64,000 bases of DNA from Porticoccus sp950063125 (GTDB taxonomy: Bacteria > Pseudomonadota > Gammaproteobacteria > Pseudomonadales > Porticoccaceae). Within the stretch, counting starts at the first letter, position 1. Each line of letters begins with the position of its first letter. Location of the stretch: the NCBI RefSeq assembly GCF_963973895.1, contig NZ_CAXBBF010000005.1; one strand, given 5' to 3'. This document shows positions 54,175 through 62,238 of this stretch, in pieces. The notes under the pieces were generated by a model. That model saw nothing but the letters and a program-made list of their open reading frames with translations. It searched no databases and was not told the DNA's origin. The translations under genes were made by a program, and so were the position numbers.

Positions 54175-54269
54175 GCGAAACACTTTAGCATGATTTTTAG
54201 CAGAGTGATAAACAAAAAGTGGCGATTGCGCGTTGTTCGATGATTCGCACGGTGCTAATGTTTCTGCGC
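54175..54269. promoter_or_regulatory. Divergent switch promoter/operator region
   Basis: This 95-bp gap separates the repressor and the Cro-like gene. TAGCA half-sites occur at 54186-54190 and 54198-54202, with the inverted form TGCTA at 54253-54257. A near-palindrome CACTTT and AGAGTG spans 54181-54207. These are candidate repressor sites. Operator function is inferred from position and symmetry only. Confidence 0.4.
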
Positions 54270-54557
54270 ATGGAGCTAAAGGATTTCCTCAAAATGGCAA
54301 CCAAGCGGGAGCGGGCCGACGTCGCTGCGGCGTGTGGCGACTCAGTCTCCTACTTGTATCAGATTGCCGGCCAGCATCGATATGCCAGTCCATTGATGGC
54401 GACGCAAATCGAGCATTACACACGTACTGTGGCGGACCTTTCGGATGGTCGACTGGAGCCTGTGCCTCGGGCGAGCATGGTTCGACATCCAGAGATTTTC
54501 TACGGCGTCGTGCCTGAATCGGGTGCACAAGAAGCAGGTGGTAACGATGACGCCTGA
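54270..54557 (+). CDS. Cro/YdaS-like DNA-binding protein
   Basis: This 95-residue protein begins MELKDFLKMATKRERADVAAACGDSVSYLYQIAGQHR with a helix-turn-helix like those of YdaS and Cro. The residue order LYQIAGQHRYASPLMATQIE is typical of the YdaS class, which oppose the CI-type repressor. I chose the ATG at 54270; a longer frame from 54219 has no better ribosome site. It overlaps the parB start by eleven bases. It is the first gene of the rightward ICE operon and is divergent from the S24 repressor. Confidence 0.72.
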   Translation: MELKDFLKMATKRERADVAAACGDSVSYLYQIAGQHRYASPLMATQIEHYTRTVADLSDGRLEPVPRASMVRHPEIFYGVVPESGAQEAGGNDDA

Positions 54558-56064
54558 GAGATCGCCATCCGTCCACGAGATCACCCGTGTAGACGTCACT
54601 CGTATCCACCATTACTCCCGCAATCCCCGCCGGCAGCAGAACCCGGAATACGATCGAATAAAGGCGTCGATCCAGGCTGAAGGCCTGGATCAACCATTGG
54701 TGCTATCACAGGAGCCGGGGGCTGCTGATTATGTGCTCCACAGTGGCGGCAATACACGGCTGAGGATACTGAAGGAGCTTTTGGACGAAACCGGCGATGA
54801 GCGATTTCGCTGGATCGATTGCGTCGTCAAGCCCTGGTCGCAGGAGTCCAATGTACTTTTTGCCCACCTCCGGGAAAACGAATTGCGCGGCGGTTTGCCT
54901 TTCATCGATAAAGCGTTGGCCGTCTTCGAAGCAAAGTCTCTCCTCGAAAGCGAGATGGAGGTTGAGAGCCTGTCTCAGCGCCAACTGGAAGAGTTGTTCA
55001 GAGAGCGAGGTTTCGGGCTCAGCCACAGCATGATTTCCAAAATGGGATATGCCGTTGAGACCTTGTGGCCATTGATGCCAAAAGCCTTAGCTGCCGGATT
55101 GGGTCGACCACAGGTGGAAAAGATCCGAGCCCTTGAACGCGCTGCCCGAGCGATCTGGGATCGTCGCCAATTGGGGGATAACACCGTTTTCGATGCGATC
55201 TTTGCCGAGTTGTGTCGCCGTCATGACGGCGCCGAATGGGACATTCAGCCACTGCGCGATGCATTGGAAAATGAGATCGCCGTGGAGTCCGAACTGAATC
55301 GCCAGGTGATTCATCTGGAGATGGAGGCACAACTATCGGGCCGCGCATTCAGCCTTCCCGCTCATACCGAAGAGGATACAGAGCCGGGGGCGGACAGGGA
55401 CCCGGAACACCCGGAGCATTCCGATAGTGGGCCGTCATCGAATACGATGACATTGGAAAAACAGTCCGCTGGCATCGATTCACCGGCGAGTGGTCGCGAC
55501 AAAAGCAAAGACCAACCGAACATGGCAGCTGAGTTGACCTCTGCGCCGAATTCCCAAAAAGGTGGTCAGCAAAGAAATCTTGAGGTTTTGCGGAGCCAGT
55601 TGTGGGACTGCGCAGTAACCCTGGCGACATCCCACGGACTGCACGAGACAGTCATTCATCTGCCGGATCAGGGCTTGGGCTTTCTGCTGATTGATGTGCC
55701 TTCACCGGAGCTGCGGGAATCCCTTGACCAGGACATGCTGGATTTAGTGTCCGCACTCTGGTGGCAGTTGGCTGCGAGCTCAGAGTTGACCGTCGCTCCG
55801 ACGGACATTGTCCTGGCCTACCTGGATAAAGACTCGCCCCTATACCAGGCCTTGGCATCCCATGATGCCGGTCTGCTCTTTGGCAGTGTCTGGACGCCTG
55901 ATCCCGGCCATCTCAACAGCCAGCTCTGGCAACAACTGAACCCGCCAGACTGGCAGCGTTTGCTGCAAATGATGGAGTCCTACCGGAGCATTAAACGGTT
56001 AGCCTTCGATACCGGGGTCGAGCTTTGGGCGCAACAAGGAGGTGAAAGCGATGTCGTCCAATAA
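54547..56064 (+). CDS. ParB-family partition/ICE protein
   Basis: This 505-residue protein has the ParB N-terminal fold: RNPRRQQNPEYDRIKASIQAEGLDQPLVL followed by the box GGNTRLRILKEL. A central helix-turn-helix (EELFRERGFGLSHSMISKM) lies near residue 155. The rest is a long variable region with a low-complexity stretch at about residues 275-340. ParB proteins of this type in ICEs act in replication or partition regulation. No ParA/Soj ATPase is encoded in the visible part of the element, which is unusual. Confidence 0.82.
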   Translation: MTPERSPSVHEITRVDVTRIHHYSRNPRRQQNPEYDRIKASIQAEGLDQPLVLSQEPGAADYVLHSGGNTRLRILKELLDETGDERFRWIDCVVKPWSQESNVLFAHLRENELRGGLPFIDKALAVFEAKSLLESEMEVESLSQRQLEELFRERGFGLSHSMISKMGYAVETLWPLMPKALAAGLGRPQVEKIRALERAARAIWDRRQLGDNTVFDAIFAELCRRHDGAEWDIQPLRDALENEIAVESELNRQVIHLEMEAQLSGRAFSLPAHTEEDTEPGADRDPEHPEHSDSGPSSNTMTLEKQSAGIDSPASGRDKSKDQPNMAAELTSAPNSQKGGQQRNLEVLRSQLWDCAVTLATSHGLHETVIHLPDQGLGFLLIDVPSPELRESLDQDMLDLVSALWWQLAASSELTVAPTDIVLAYLDKDSPLYQALASHDAGLLFGSVWTPDPGHLNSQLWQQLNPPDWQRLLQMMESYRSIKRLAFDTGVELWAQQGGESDVVQ

Positions 56065-56653
56065 GGAAGCCGACCTCACCACCGCCGTGCTGTTGTACGC
56101 CATGCGATGTCTGGCAGAGGGGGATCAGCAGGCATTGCGCGCCATGAACTTTGGCCCCAAAGAACTGGACGCCCTGAAAGAGATGAATCTGGCCGATCTC
56201 TATCGGGCCGATGCACTGCGTGTGCACTGTCTGCAGATTGGTCTCAATCGTGATGTTTTTTGGCCGATGCTCGATCACCTGCGTCATCAGCGGGAATCTG
56301 AGGATCTGCAGCGAACATTGCTGGTCGCGGACGCACCGTTAGAGATGATGCAGCAGCTGTTTGGTGTGAGTTCTCGGGAGTACACGCGATGGCGCCGATT
56401 GTTGACGCTGGCGCCGGCCGTGGGCCGGCCTCCCGAACTGAATGAAACCGATACCCACGCGCTCTGGTATGCCTGGCAGGATAAGGTTCAGGCGGATGAC
56501 AAATCCACATTAACTGCAGAGGACTATCTCGACCTACAGCAACAGACAGGCATTGGATTGCGATCGATTTGGGCGCTGGTGCAGCGTTGGGAAACCTACG
56601 GTGAGGGAAGCAGTGCCGCGACGTCCGGGCGGGTTGTCGAGAATGGCCCATGA
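56051..56653 (+). CDS. DUF2857-family ICE protein
   Basis: This 200-residue protein belongs to the DUF2857 family found in ICEs of this type. It is all-helical in appearance, with LLYAMRCLAEGDQQALRAMNF, ALRVHCLQIGLNRDVFW and the SREYTRWRRLLTLAPAVGRPP stretch, which resembles a helix-turn-helix. ATG 56051 has a strong AGGAGG site eight bases upstream; a GTG at 56042 is unlikely. It overlaps parB by 14 bases and the next gene by 11, so the three are translated from one transcript. The function is unknown. Confidence 0.75.
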   Translation: MSSNKEADLTTAVLLYAMRCLAEGDQQALRAMNFGPKELDALKEMNLADLYRADALRVHCLQIGLNRDVFWPMLDHLRHQRESEDLQRTLLVADAPLEMMQQLFGVSSREYTRWRRLLTLAPAVGRPPELNETDTHALWYAWQDKVQADDKSTLTAEDYLDLQQQTGIGLRSIWALVQRWETYGEGSSAATSGRVVENGP

Positions 56654-57899
56654 TGCGGATGCGCTGCGACCAGAAACTGTTGCTCTCGACGCTTTAATCA
56701 AGGCAACTGTTGCCAAGGTTCGTGCCCAGAGTGATCCATCGTTACCGGATGCCATGTTGTTCATGGGGAATTGGCATCAGGCCGTGCCGGCCATGGTCAT
56801 CCAGGACCCGGTGTTGGAACCCGTCGATAAACTGGTATGGATGGTTATCATGCTCCATGCCAGAGAGACTGGAGGACGAACGGCGTTTCCCGATTACGAT
56901 ACCATTGCGGCTAAAACCAACGTTTCCTCAACCTCCACTGTCTCTCGTGCTATTGCCATTCTGCGCTTGACGCGTTGGCTAACGCTGTGTGCCAGAGTGC
57001 GTCAAAAAAGCGGCCGTTTCACCGGCAATGTCTACAGTCTTCACGATGAACCCCTGCCTCTGGTCGATGCCCTGTACCTGGATGAGTCCTACATGGCATT
57101 CGTTACCCAATCCCAGGAGCATCATCACGCCCGCGTCCGGCGCGTGGCGCAAGCTGTGTTGGAGAGTCTGGATAAGGATATTCAGGAAGGCGAGTCGTTA
57201 GGACGGAAGGAGTCAACTATTGAGCGTCGACTGCAGGCCGCCCAACAATTGTCAGTTTCCAGCGGAAACCACGGCAACAGCGGTCGTTATTTTACCTTTC
57301 ACGCCGCGACCATCGGGAAACTGAAAAATTCGTCCGGGGCCTGCGCATCAGCACAATCCGTCCAGGACCAAAATTCAAAGGCGGAGGCTAAGGAACACTA
57401 CAGTAGTCGTTGTAGTAGTCATTATAAAAAAACAACTACAACAACCACTACACAAAATACAAACCATCAAGAGAAAACATTTTCTGAATCCAATCCATCA
57501 GTCCCGTCGGTGACAGAGCGAGCGCTGATCTATCCGCCGCGCTTGTCGGAGAACCAGAAACACCTGGCGGACAGGTATCTTGCCATGATCGATCTTGATG
57601 ATCGGCAGTTGGTGCTCGACGAACTTCAGGGTCGTCTGGAGTCTGAGCAAAAAGGCATGAAGCCGGTTTATGACGAGCTGCGATTCTTGCATTCGCTGTG
57701 CAAGGCGGCACAACAAGGCGAATTTGTGCCCAACCTCGGGATCAAGGTGGCCGAGGCAAGACACGATCGGGCACATCACGTACCACCGCCAGAAAACGAA
57801 GAACAGAAAACTAAAGCGGCTGAAGAGCGAGCACGAAACCAAGCCTATGGGCGTGAGCAGCTGGCCAAGTTACGAGCATCATTGAATATGGATAAATAG
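56643..57899 (+). CDS. STY4528-family ICE replication protein
   Basis: This 418-residue protein matches the STY4528 family named for Salmonella pathogenicity island 7 and described as a replication-initiator-type protein. Its N-terminal half (DKLVWMVIMLHARETGGRTAFPDYDTIAAKT) carries a winged helix-turn-helix with TVSRAIAILRLTRWLTL. The C-terminal part is lysine-rich and has a serine/threonine-rich linker near residue 250, with a run of TTT around residues 265-275. The start at 56643 (MAHDADAL) overlaps the upstream stop. A 178-bp gap without a gene follows. Confidence 0.78.
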   Translation: MAHDADALRPETVALDALIKATVAKVRAQSDPSLPDAMLFMGNWHQAVPAMVIQDPVLEPVDKLVWMVIMLHARETGGRTAFPDYDTIAAKTNVSSTSTVSRAIAILRLTRWLTLCARVRQKSGRFTGNVYSLHDEPLPLVDALYLDESYMAFVTQSQEHHHARVRRVAQAVLESLDKDIQEGESLGRKESTIERRLQAAQQLSVSSGNHGNSGRYFTFHAATIGKLKNSSGACASAQSVQDQNSKAEAKEHYSSRCSSHYKKTTTTTTTQNTNHQEKTFSESNPSVPSVTERALIYPPRLSENQKHLADRYLAMIDLDDRQLVLDELQGRLESEQKGMKPVYDELRFLHSLCKAAQQGEFVPNLGIKVAEARHDRAHHVPPPENEEQKTKAAEERARNQAYGREQLAKLRASLNMDK

Positions 57900-58077
57900 C
57901 GCGACCGCCCGTTATCACACGTGATGTGACATATCTCCGTCGTTACTTCCCTGCACTGTTTCCACTGGAACCATCTGATCGCAGCAACGCAAAACACTGC
58001 ACCAGTCGGATGGATATTCCGTGGTGCCATTTTCCCATTCGTGGATTCATAGCACGTCAGAGTTGATCTTGAAGGGA

Positions 58078-58827
58078 ATGACGCAAATGAATTCAGACGC
58101 AGAACAGTCACACGAGAATACAGCTGAAAATCAAAACGAGTCAGTGCCAGGCGCCCTGCAGGGTGAAGTCTGGTTGACGATTCAGACCTATCAGGCTCAG
58201 AGCCTGATCCGCGGCCGCCGTGCAGTCGATGGCAAGCCTGCCATTATGGGATTGATCGGTTTTGCAGATCGGCTGAAGTCGCTATGGCAGGCCGTCCGAT
58301 TCGACGACCCTTATGCCGACTGGTGGTTGCTCAAAGTGGAAGAGGGCGTTGCCGATATCCGCGCACAGCTGCAGGGATTGCAGCAAAGGATGGACGCCCT
58401 TATCACTGAATCCAACAGTGCTCTCGAATTCAGCGTCGCACAATCGAGTCGACCACAGCGCGTATCGTTACAGTTCGCCAATCCCTACGCCTTCCGCGCT
58501 GCACAGTTGCTGGGTGAGTACGACCGGTTGATGTGCGCAGACATGACGTTGCATTACTTAGGTCTCGACATGCCCACTGACCTCATTGAGCAGGTGTCGG
58601 GTAGTGGGCGATGGGTGCGCCGGGTGTTTGCGTTGCCCCAGGGGTATCACTGCCTGGACGTTCGTCGCTCCGATATCCGGCAAGGAACACTGGCAGCCAT
58701 CAAAGCGAGAGAGCGGATGGGCGAGATTCCCCAGGACATCCTCAATGGTGAGCGGTTGCCGTCTCTGCGTCCCCTGGCATTTCAACAGCTGAATAACAAC
58801 GCCATCGCAGATTCTGACGAGGGCTGA
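58078..58827 (+). CDS. TIGR03761 (PFL_4669) integrating conjugative element protein
   Basis: This 249-residue protein belongs to the PFL_4669 family of ICE proteins. The characteristic stretch is TYQAQSLIRGRRAVDGKPAIMGLIGFADRL near residue 38, with DPYADWWLLKVEE and LQFANPYAFRAAQLL further on. No enzyme motif is visible, and its role in the ICE life cycle is unknown. The ATG at 58078 is very close to a GAAGGG site; ATG 58087 has better spacing and could be the true start. It is followed within five bases by a small gene. Confidence 0.82.
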   Translation: MTQMNSDAEQSHENTAENQNESVPGALQGEVWLTIQTYQAQSLIRGRRAVDGKPAIMGLIGFADRLKSLWQAVRFDDPYADWWLLKVEEGVADIRAQLQGLQQRMDALITESNSALEFSVAQSSRPQRVSLQFANPYAFRAAQLLGEYDRLMCADMTLHYLGLDMPTDLIEQVSGSGRWVRRVFALPQGYHCLDVRRSDIRQGTLAAIKARERMGEIPQDILNGERLPSLRPLAFQQLNNNAIADSDEG

Positions 58828-58832
58828 ACGCC

Positions 58833-59228
58833 GTGGCCACCAGCACGCTTCAGCAGCTTGTCATCTCGCTCGATACGCGAATTCCACTCGAAGCGATGGT
58901 GCTTCAGCGTTTACGCCGCCTGCCTAACAGCAGACAAAACGAGTGGTTGCGGCAGCTGTTGCTGGTGGGATTTCGAAGCGAGTGTCAGGCCATCCGATCT
59001 GAGCAAGCGCTGCCGGCACACGCAATGCCTATGAGCCAGCCGTGTACATCCACCCAGATAAACGGAAGTCGCGGAGCGGGTTCCGTCCAGCCGCGAACAA
59101 CCGAGACGATGCTCGATCACGCTGCGCGGTCACCTGGCAGCTCACACAACAGCGAACGCGCCAGGCTTGCTCCCCCAAACGACACCAGAAAACCCTTTAC
59201 GCACCTGAGACGAGTGATCGGTGAGTAA
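58833..59228 (+). CDS. Small basic ICE protein upstream of parM, candidate ParR-like partner
   Basis: I do not recognise this 131-residue protein. The first 50 residues, LQQLVISLDTRIPLEAMVLQRLRRLPNSRQNEWLRQLLLVGF, look like a ribbon-helix-helix or similar DNA-binding fold, as in StbC/ParR-type plasmid proteins. The rest is polar and probably disordered. It starts with a GTG five bases after the upstream stop and ends 32 bp before the ParM-like gene. Its position suggests the DNA-binding partner of the actin-like protein, which is an inference. Confidence 0.6.
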   Translation: MATSTLQQLVISLDTRIPLEAMVLQRLRRLPNSRQNEWLRQLLLVGFRSECQAIRSEQALPAHAMPMSQPCTSTQINGSRGAGSVQPRTTETMLDHAARSPGSSHNSERARLAPPNDTRKPFTHLRRVIGE

Positions 59229-59260
59229 AGACGTCTAACCCCGATATCAGGAATCGCACC

Positions 59261-60367
59261 ATGACAGAACTGACCGATGAGAAATTTTCTGACGAAGACA
59301 AACCTCCCGTGACCACTCATCCCATGGCGGTTGGGCAGGTGGGCCTCGATGACGGCTATGCCTATACCAAAGTGGCGTTACCGGATGGTCGCCTCCTGGC
59401 GGTGCCTTCACGGGCACGCATGGGATCGGCCAGTGTCACCTGGATACGGGATGAGGAACAGAAAATTTTTGAGTACGAAACCGGTGGCAGTGTGTATTCC
59501 GTCGGTGCGGTCGATGGTGAGCCCACTCAATTCGATGAATACCCGGGCTCGGCCCTGAATCGGGTGATCGTCCAGCATGCACTGCAACAGGCGGGTTTGT
59601 CGGGCCGATCCGTCCATGTGGTGACGGGGTTGCCGGTCTCCGCCTTTTACCGCAACGATGGTCAGCAACGACGACGAGCGATCCAGGCAAAAAGGGAGGG
59701 TTTGAAATTGGCGGTTGAGCCTGTTGTTGCCAGAAAAGCATCGCAAAGGGCAGCGCAACAGGGGCTCCTAAAGGTGAGCATCGCCTTTCATGAAGTTATT
59801 CCGGAGGCGCTGGCTGCCTGGTACGACTATGTGATTGTTATGACCGATGATGATGGTGTGACGTTGGACGCGGATCGGGTCAACGCGCCCATCGCCATTG
59901 TCGATATCGGTGGCCGCACCACGGATTATGTGGTGGTCCAGGACCAGGGCATTGTGCATGGTTCCTCCGGCTCTCTGAATCGCGGCATGCTGAACGTCAA
60001 GATTCGCGTGGCGAACCGTATACAGGAACAGTTCGATATCAACGAACTGGGCGAGCAGAGTATCAGTCGGGCCGTCGATACACATCGGTTGCGCCTGCAT
60101 GGCAAGGATCACGATGTCTCGGCCATGGTGGCGGAAGCAAAACGCGAGTTGGTGGAGCGACTCTATACCGAAACCCGCCGCAAGCTTGGACTCGGTGTGG
60201 AGTTGGATCGTGTACTGTTCGTCGGCGGTGGCAGTGCCGCGTTAGCCGCTGATATTGCCAACTGGTTTCCCAATCAAACCATTGCCGACCATGCCGCTTT
60301 TGCTAACGCAAGGGGCATGCTCAAGTACCTGCAGTTTGTCTGCGACGCCCCGGTGAGGGAGGGGTAA
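59261..60367 (+). CDS. parM: ParM/StbA-like actin-fold segregation ATPase
   Basis: This 368-residue protein has actin-fold motifs: GQVGLDDGYAYTKVALPDG (phosphate loop 1), IAIVDIGGRTTDYVVV (phosphate loop 2) and LFVGGGSAALAADIANWF (adenosine motif). ParM proteins form filaments that push plasmid copies apart. In an ICE this could stabilise the excised circular form. The start is ATG 59261. It is followed by two hairpins, one of which is terminator-like. Confidence 0.82.
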   Translation: MTELTDEKFSDEDKPPVTTHPMAVGQVGLDDGYAYTKVALPDGRLLAVPSRARMGSASVTWIRDEEQKIFEYETGGSVYSVGAVDGEPTQFDEYPGSALNRVIVQHALQQAGLSGRSVHVVTGLPVSAFYRNDGQQRRRAIQAKREGLKLAVEPVVARKASQRAAQQGLLKVSIAFHEVIPEALAAWYDYVIVMTDDDGVTLDADRVNAPIAIVDIGGRTTDYVVVQDQGIVHGSSGSLNRGMLNVKIRVANRIQEQFDINELGEQSISRAVDTHRLRLHGKDHDVSAMVAEAKRELVERLYTETRRKLGLGVELDRVLFVGGGSAALAADIANWFPNQTIADHAAFANARGMLKYLQFVCDAPVREG

Positions 60368-60381
60368 CGACTTTGTACGTG

Positions 60382-60478
60382 GCCACTGCGGTCTCAGTGG
60401 CAAAGAAGATGTCAGCGGATTGTGCAAGTGACATCGCGGTTTTACCGTCAATCCAGTGTCAGGGCTTGCCCTGATTTT
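60382..60478 (+). terminator. Two hairpins after parM, the second terminator-like
   Basis: GCCACTG (60382-60388) and CAGTGGC (60395-60401) form a 7-bp stem with a six-base loop. TCAGGGC (60459-60465) and GCCCTGA (60468-60474) form a second stem, followed by TTTT at 60475-60478, the usual rho-independent form. They separate parM from the DUF3577 transcript. Transcription may also pass through in part. Confidence 0.6.
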
Positions 60479-60483
60479 ACTCA

Positions 60484-60550
60484 CCCTGCCGGGAAATACC
60501 TTCCCGCCAGGGAATCGTGTTCTCCGGCTTTCCATTATGTTCAAGGAGAA
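60484..60550 (+). promoter_or_regulatory. Two-hairpin leader masking the DUF3577 ribosome site
   Basis: CCCTGCCGGGAA (60484-60495) and TTCCCGCCAGGG (60501-60512) form a 12-bp stem with one mismatch. After seven bases, TTCTCC (60520-60525) can pair with GGAGAA (60545-60550), which contains the Shine-Dalgarno sequence. Six bases later comes the ATG at 60557. This masks the ribosome site unless the pairing is opened. Confidence 0.5.
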
Positions 60551-60556
60551 ACTGTT

Positions 60557-60985
60557 ATGACCAGTAGACAATCTACCCCTGAAAAACCGAAGTATTTCGA
60601 TCTTGATATCCACGGCATTGGTTACCTCAACCGGGTTCGCGAAGTAACACCCGAGAATGGGTTCCCCTTTCTCAGTGTCACCATCGCGGCGCTACGAGGG
60701 CCAGCCGATAACGTTCAGCACACGCATTTCGAGTGCGTGGTGGTGGGTGAAGAGGCGAAGGATCTGGTGCGTCAGCTAATGCCTGCGGTGGAAGCTGACT
60801 TTAAAGTCTTGGTGGGTTTCCACCTCAGTGATTTGCAAGCCGAAACCTTCATCTTCAAAAACGGTGATCGAGCCGGTACGACGGGCATCAGCCTGAAGTC
60901 CCGGTTACTGCGGTTCCAGTGGATCAAAGTCGAAGGTCAGCCCTTTCCGGCGCCGACGGCTGAGACCCACAACGCCGTAGCCTGA
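60557..60985 (+). CDS. DUF3577 (STY4534-type) ICE protein
   Basis: This 142-residue protein matches the DUF3577/STY4534 family of ICE proteins linked to replication. PKYFDLDIHGIGYLNRVREVTP near the N-terminus and FPFLSVTIAALRGPADNVQHTHFECVVVGEEA are typical and resemble a single-strand-DNA-binding OB fold. ATG 60557 is preceded by AAGGAG. An upstream in-frame start at 60422 is unlikely because it would read through the leader hairpins. It is the first of three genes with the same two-hairpin leader plan. Confidence 0.78.
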   Translation: MTSRQSTPEKPKYFDLDIHGIGYLNRVREVTPENGFPFLSVTIAALRGPADNVQHTHFECVVVGEEAKDLVRQLMPAVEADFKVLVGFHLSDLQAETFIFKNGDRAGTTGISLKSRLLRFQWIKVEGQPFPAPTAETHNAVA

Positions 60986-60996
60986 CGACCAAATCT

Positions 60997-61018
60997 GATC
61001 GCATCTTGTGATGCGATC
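60997..61018 (+). terminator. Hairpin after the DUF3577 gene
   Basis: GATCGCATC (60997-61005) and GATGCGATC (61010-61018) form a perfect 9-bp stem with a 4-base loop, twelve bases after the stop. It is followed by AATCTTTC, a weak T-rich run, so termination is probably partial. Confidence 0.55.
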
Positions 61019-61035
61019 AATCTTTCAACCCAGCG

Positions 61036-61085
61036 AGGGAGATTCTCCCTTGCCGGGCAGGTCTCCTCGACTCTTCAAGGAGACC
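61036..61085 (+). promoter_or_regulatory. Two-hairpin leader masking the radC ribosome site
   Basis: AGGGAG (61036-61041) and CTCCCT (61045-61050) form the first stem. Nine bases later GGTCTCC (61060-61066) can pair with GGAGACC (61079-61085). The second arm contains the Shine-Dalgarno GGAG. The ATG follows four bases later at 61090. The layout repeats that of the neighbouring DUF3577 and DUF6573 genes, with different sequence. Confidence 0.5.
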
Positions 61086-61089
61086 GCTC

Positions 61090-61605
61090 ATGGCTTCCAA
61101 ACCATCACCCTCCCGGGTGATTACTAAAAACCGTTTTGCGGCCATTCGCATGGCGTCGTTGAACGATCCTGAAAAGCAATCCCTGCTGCAGCTGGCCTTT
61201 GCGATATTGCAGGACCTGCACCAGCCGGGCCTGGAGCTACCGAGCCCCAACCACACCCGTGATTACTTGCGGATGTTGTTGGCTGAACGCAAAGCGGAAG
61301 TCTTTGGTTGTGTGTACCTGGATAACCGGCATCGGGTAATCGAAGCCGCAGAGTTGTTCCAGGGAACCATTGATGGCGCCTCGGTGTACCCCCGCGTGGT
61401 GGTACAACAGGCGCTGACGCTCAACGCGGCAGCGGTGATGTTTTTTCACAATCACCCGAGTGGTGTCGCCGAGCCCAGTCACGCGGACGAAGCGATTACC
61501 CGGCGATTAAAAGATGCGCTGGCACTCGTTGACATCCGTGTACTGGATCACTTTGTGGTCACGGTGGGGGAATCAGTTTCCTTTGCCGAACGCGGATTGC
61601 TGTAA
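61090..61605 (+). CDS. radC: RadC-like JAB/MPN-domain protein of the ICE
   Basis: This 171-residue protein carries the JAMM metal motif: H120-N-H122-P-S-G in FFHNHPSGVAEPS and D133 further on, with E70 in AERKAEVFG as the expected acid. ICE-borne RadC homologues are much shorter than chromosomal RadC, because they lack the N-terminal helix-hairpin-helix part. Whether it acts in DNA repair or recombination is not known. The start ATG 61090 lies just after the GGAG site in the leader hairpin. Confidence 0.86.
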   Translation: MASKPSPSRVITKNRFAAIRMASLNDPEKQSLLQLAFAILQDLHQPGLELPSPNHTRDYLRMLLAERKAEVFGCVYLDNRHRVIEAAELFQGTIDGASVYPRVVVQQALTLNAAAVMFFHNHPSGVAEPSHADEAITRRLKDALALVDIRVLDHFVVTVGESVSFAERGLL

Positions 61606-61619
61606 ATCCATTCAATTAA

Positions 61620-61691
61620 CCCATTGGGGAGTCTTCTTCCCCAATGGGAAGGAGGTGCTCCCTGAATTTCTTAATTCATTTCTCCAGGGAG
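61620..61691 (+). promoter_or_regulatory. Two-hairpin leader masking the DUF6573 ribosome site
   Basis: CCCATTGGGG (61620-61629) and CCCCAATGGG (61639-61648) form a strong stem. Nine bases later CTCCCTG (61658-61664) can pair with CAGGGAG (61685-61691), which holds the ribosome site. The ATG follows seven bases later at 61699. A second GGAGG at 61651-61655 could pair with the CTCC arm and release the site, so a switch between two folds is possible. Confidence 0.5.
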
Positions 61692-61698
61692 AAACCTT

Positions 61699-62124
61699 AT
61701 GAAAAATTCAGAGCACAAGTCGTTGGAAGATGTCTTCGGTCCTGTTGTCGCAAGTTACAGTCGTGCACAGGCTATCGAAGATGGCGTCCTGATCGATGTC
61801 ACCGCTATGGCACGTGAGGCTGGCTTCAAATGGCCAGTCGCACTTACCCATACCGCTTGGTGTGATTGCGTCGCCTGGACAGAGCGGGATAACCGCTTTC
61901 AAGTGCACCAGGACGAGTCTGGCCGTTTGTGGGACGTGCTGTTTATGGCGTTCTACGCCATTCGAACGGCTACTGCTCCTGGTGATCGGTTGCTGTTCTC
62001 GTTGTACCGCGTGCCGAAAGACGGGCATTCGACAGAAGCCGGCGAGGTGAGTTTGAAACTGATGGTTGGCCCTGGTGATGCCGGTGAACCGGTCGTCACG
62101 ATCATGCTGCCCAACGAAGATTAA
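61699..62124 (+). CDS. DUF6573-family ICE protein
   Basis: This 141-residue protein matches a family of small ICE- and plasmid-borne proteins (DUF6573). Typical stretches are LEDVFGPVVASYSRAQAIEDGVLIDVTAMAREAGF, WDVLFMAFYAIRT and LLFSLYRVPKDG. It has no membrane part or enzyme motif that I recognise. It is the third gene in a row with a two-hairpin 5' leader. The gene to its right, hipA, is on the opposite strand. Confidence 0.76.
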   Translation: MKNSEHKSLEDVFGPVVASYSRAQAIEDGVLIDVTAMAREAGFKWPVALTHTAWCDCVAWTERDNRFQVHQDESGRLWDVLFMAFYAIRTATAPGDRLLFSLYRVPKDGHSTEAGEVSLKLMVGPGDAGEPVVTIMLPNED

Positions 62125-62128
62125 TGTC

Positions 62129-62174
62129 GCCGATCGAATCGGCTCCTTGCCCTGGCCACTTGGGATAAAGTGGC
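62129..62174. other. Paired hairpins between the DUF6573 gene and hipA
   Basis: GCCGAT and ATCGGC (62129-62143) form one hairpin; GCCACTT and AAGTGGC (62155-62174) form another, eleven bases later. No T-run and no ribosome site follow. They could end convergent transcripts or be the leftover leader of a gene displaced by hipBA. Confidence 0.4.
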
Positions 62175-62238
62175 ACCCCCATTTCATTAAAATGCCGATG
62201 CATAGTTCGTTGTTCGTTGAGAACCTTGCCAGTCGCAC

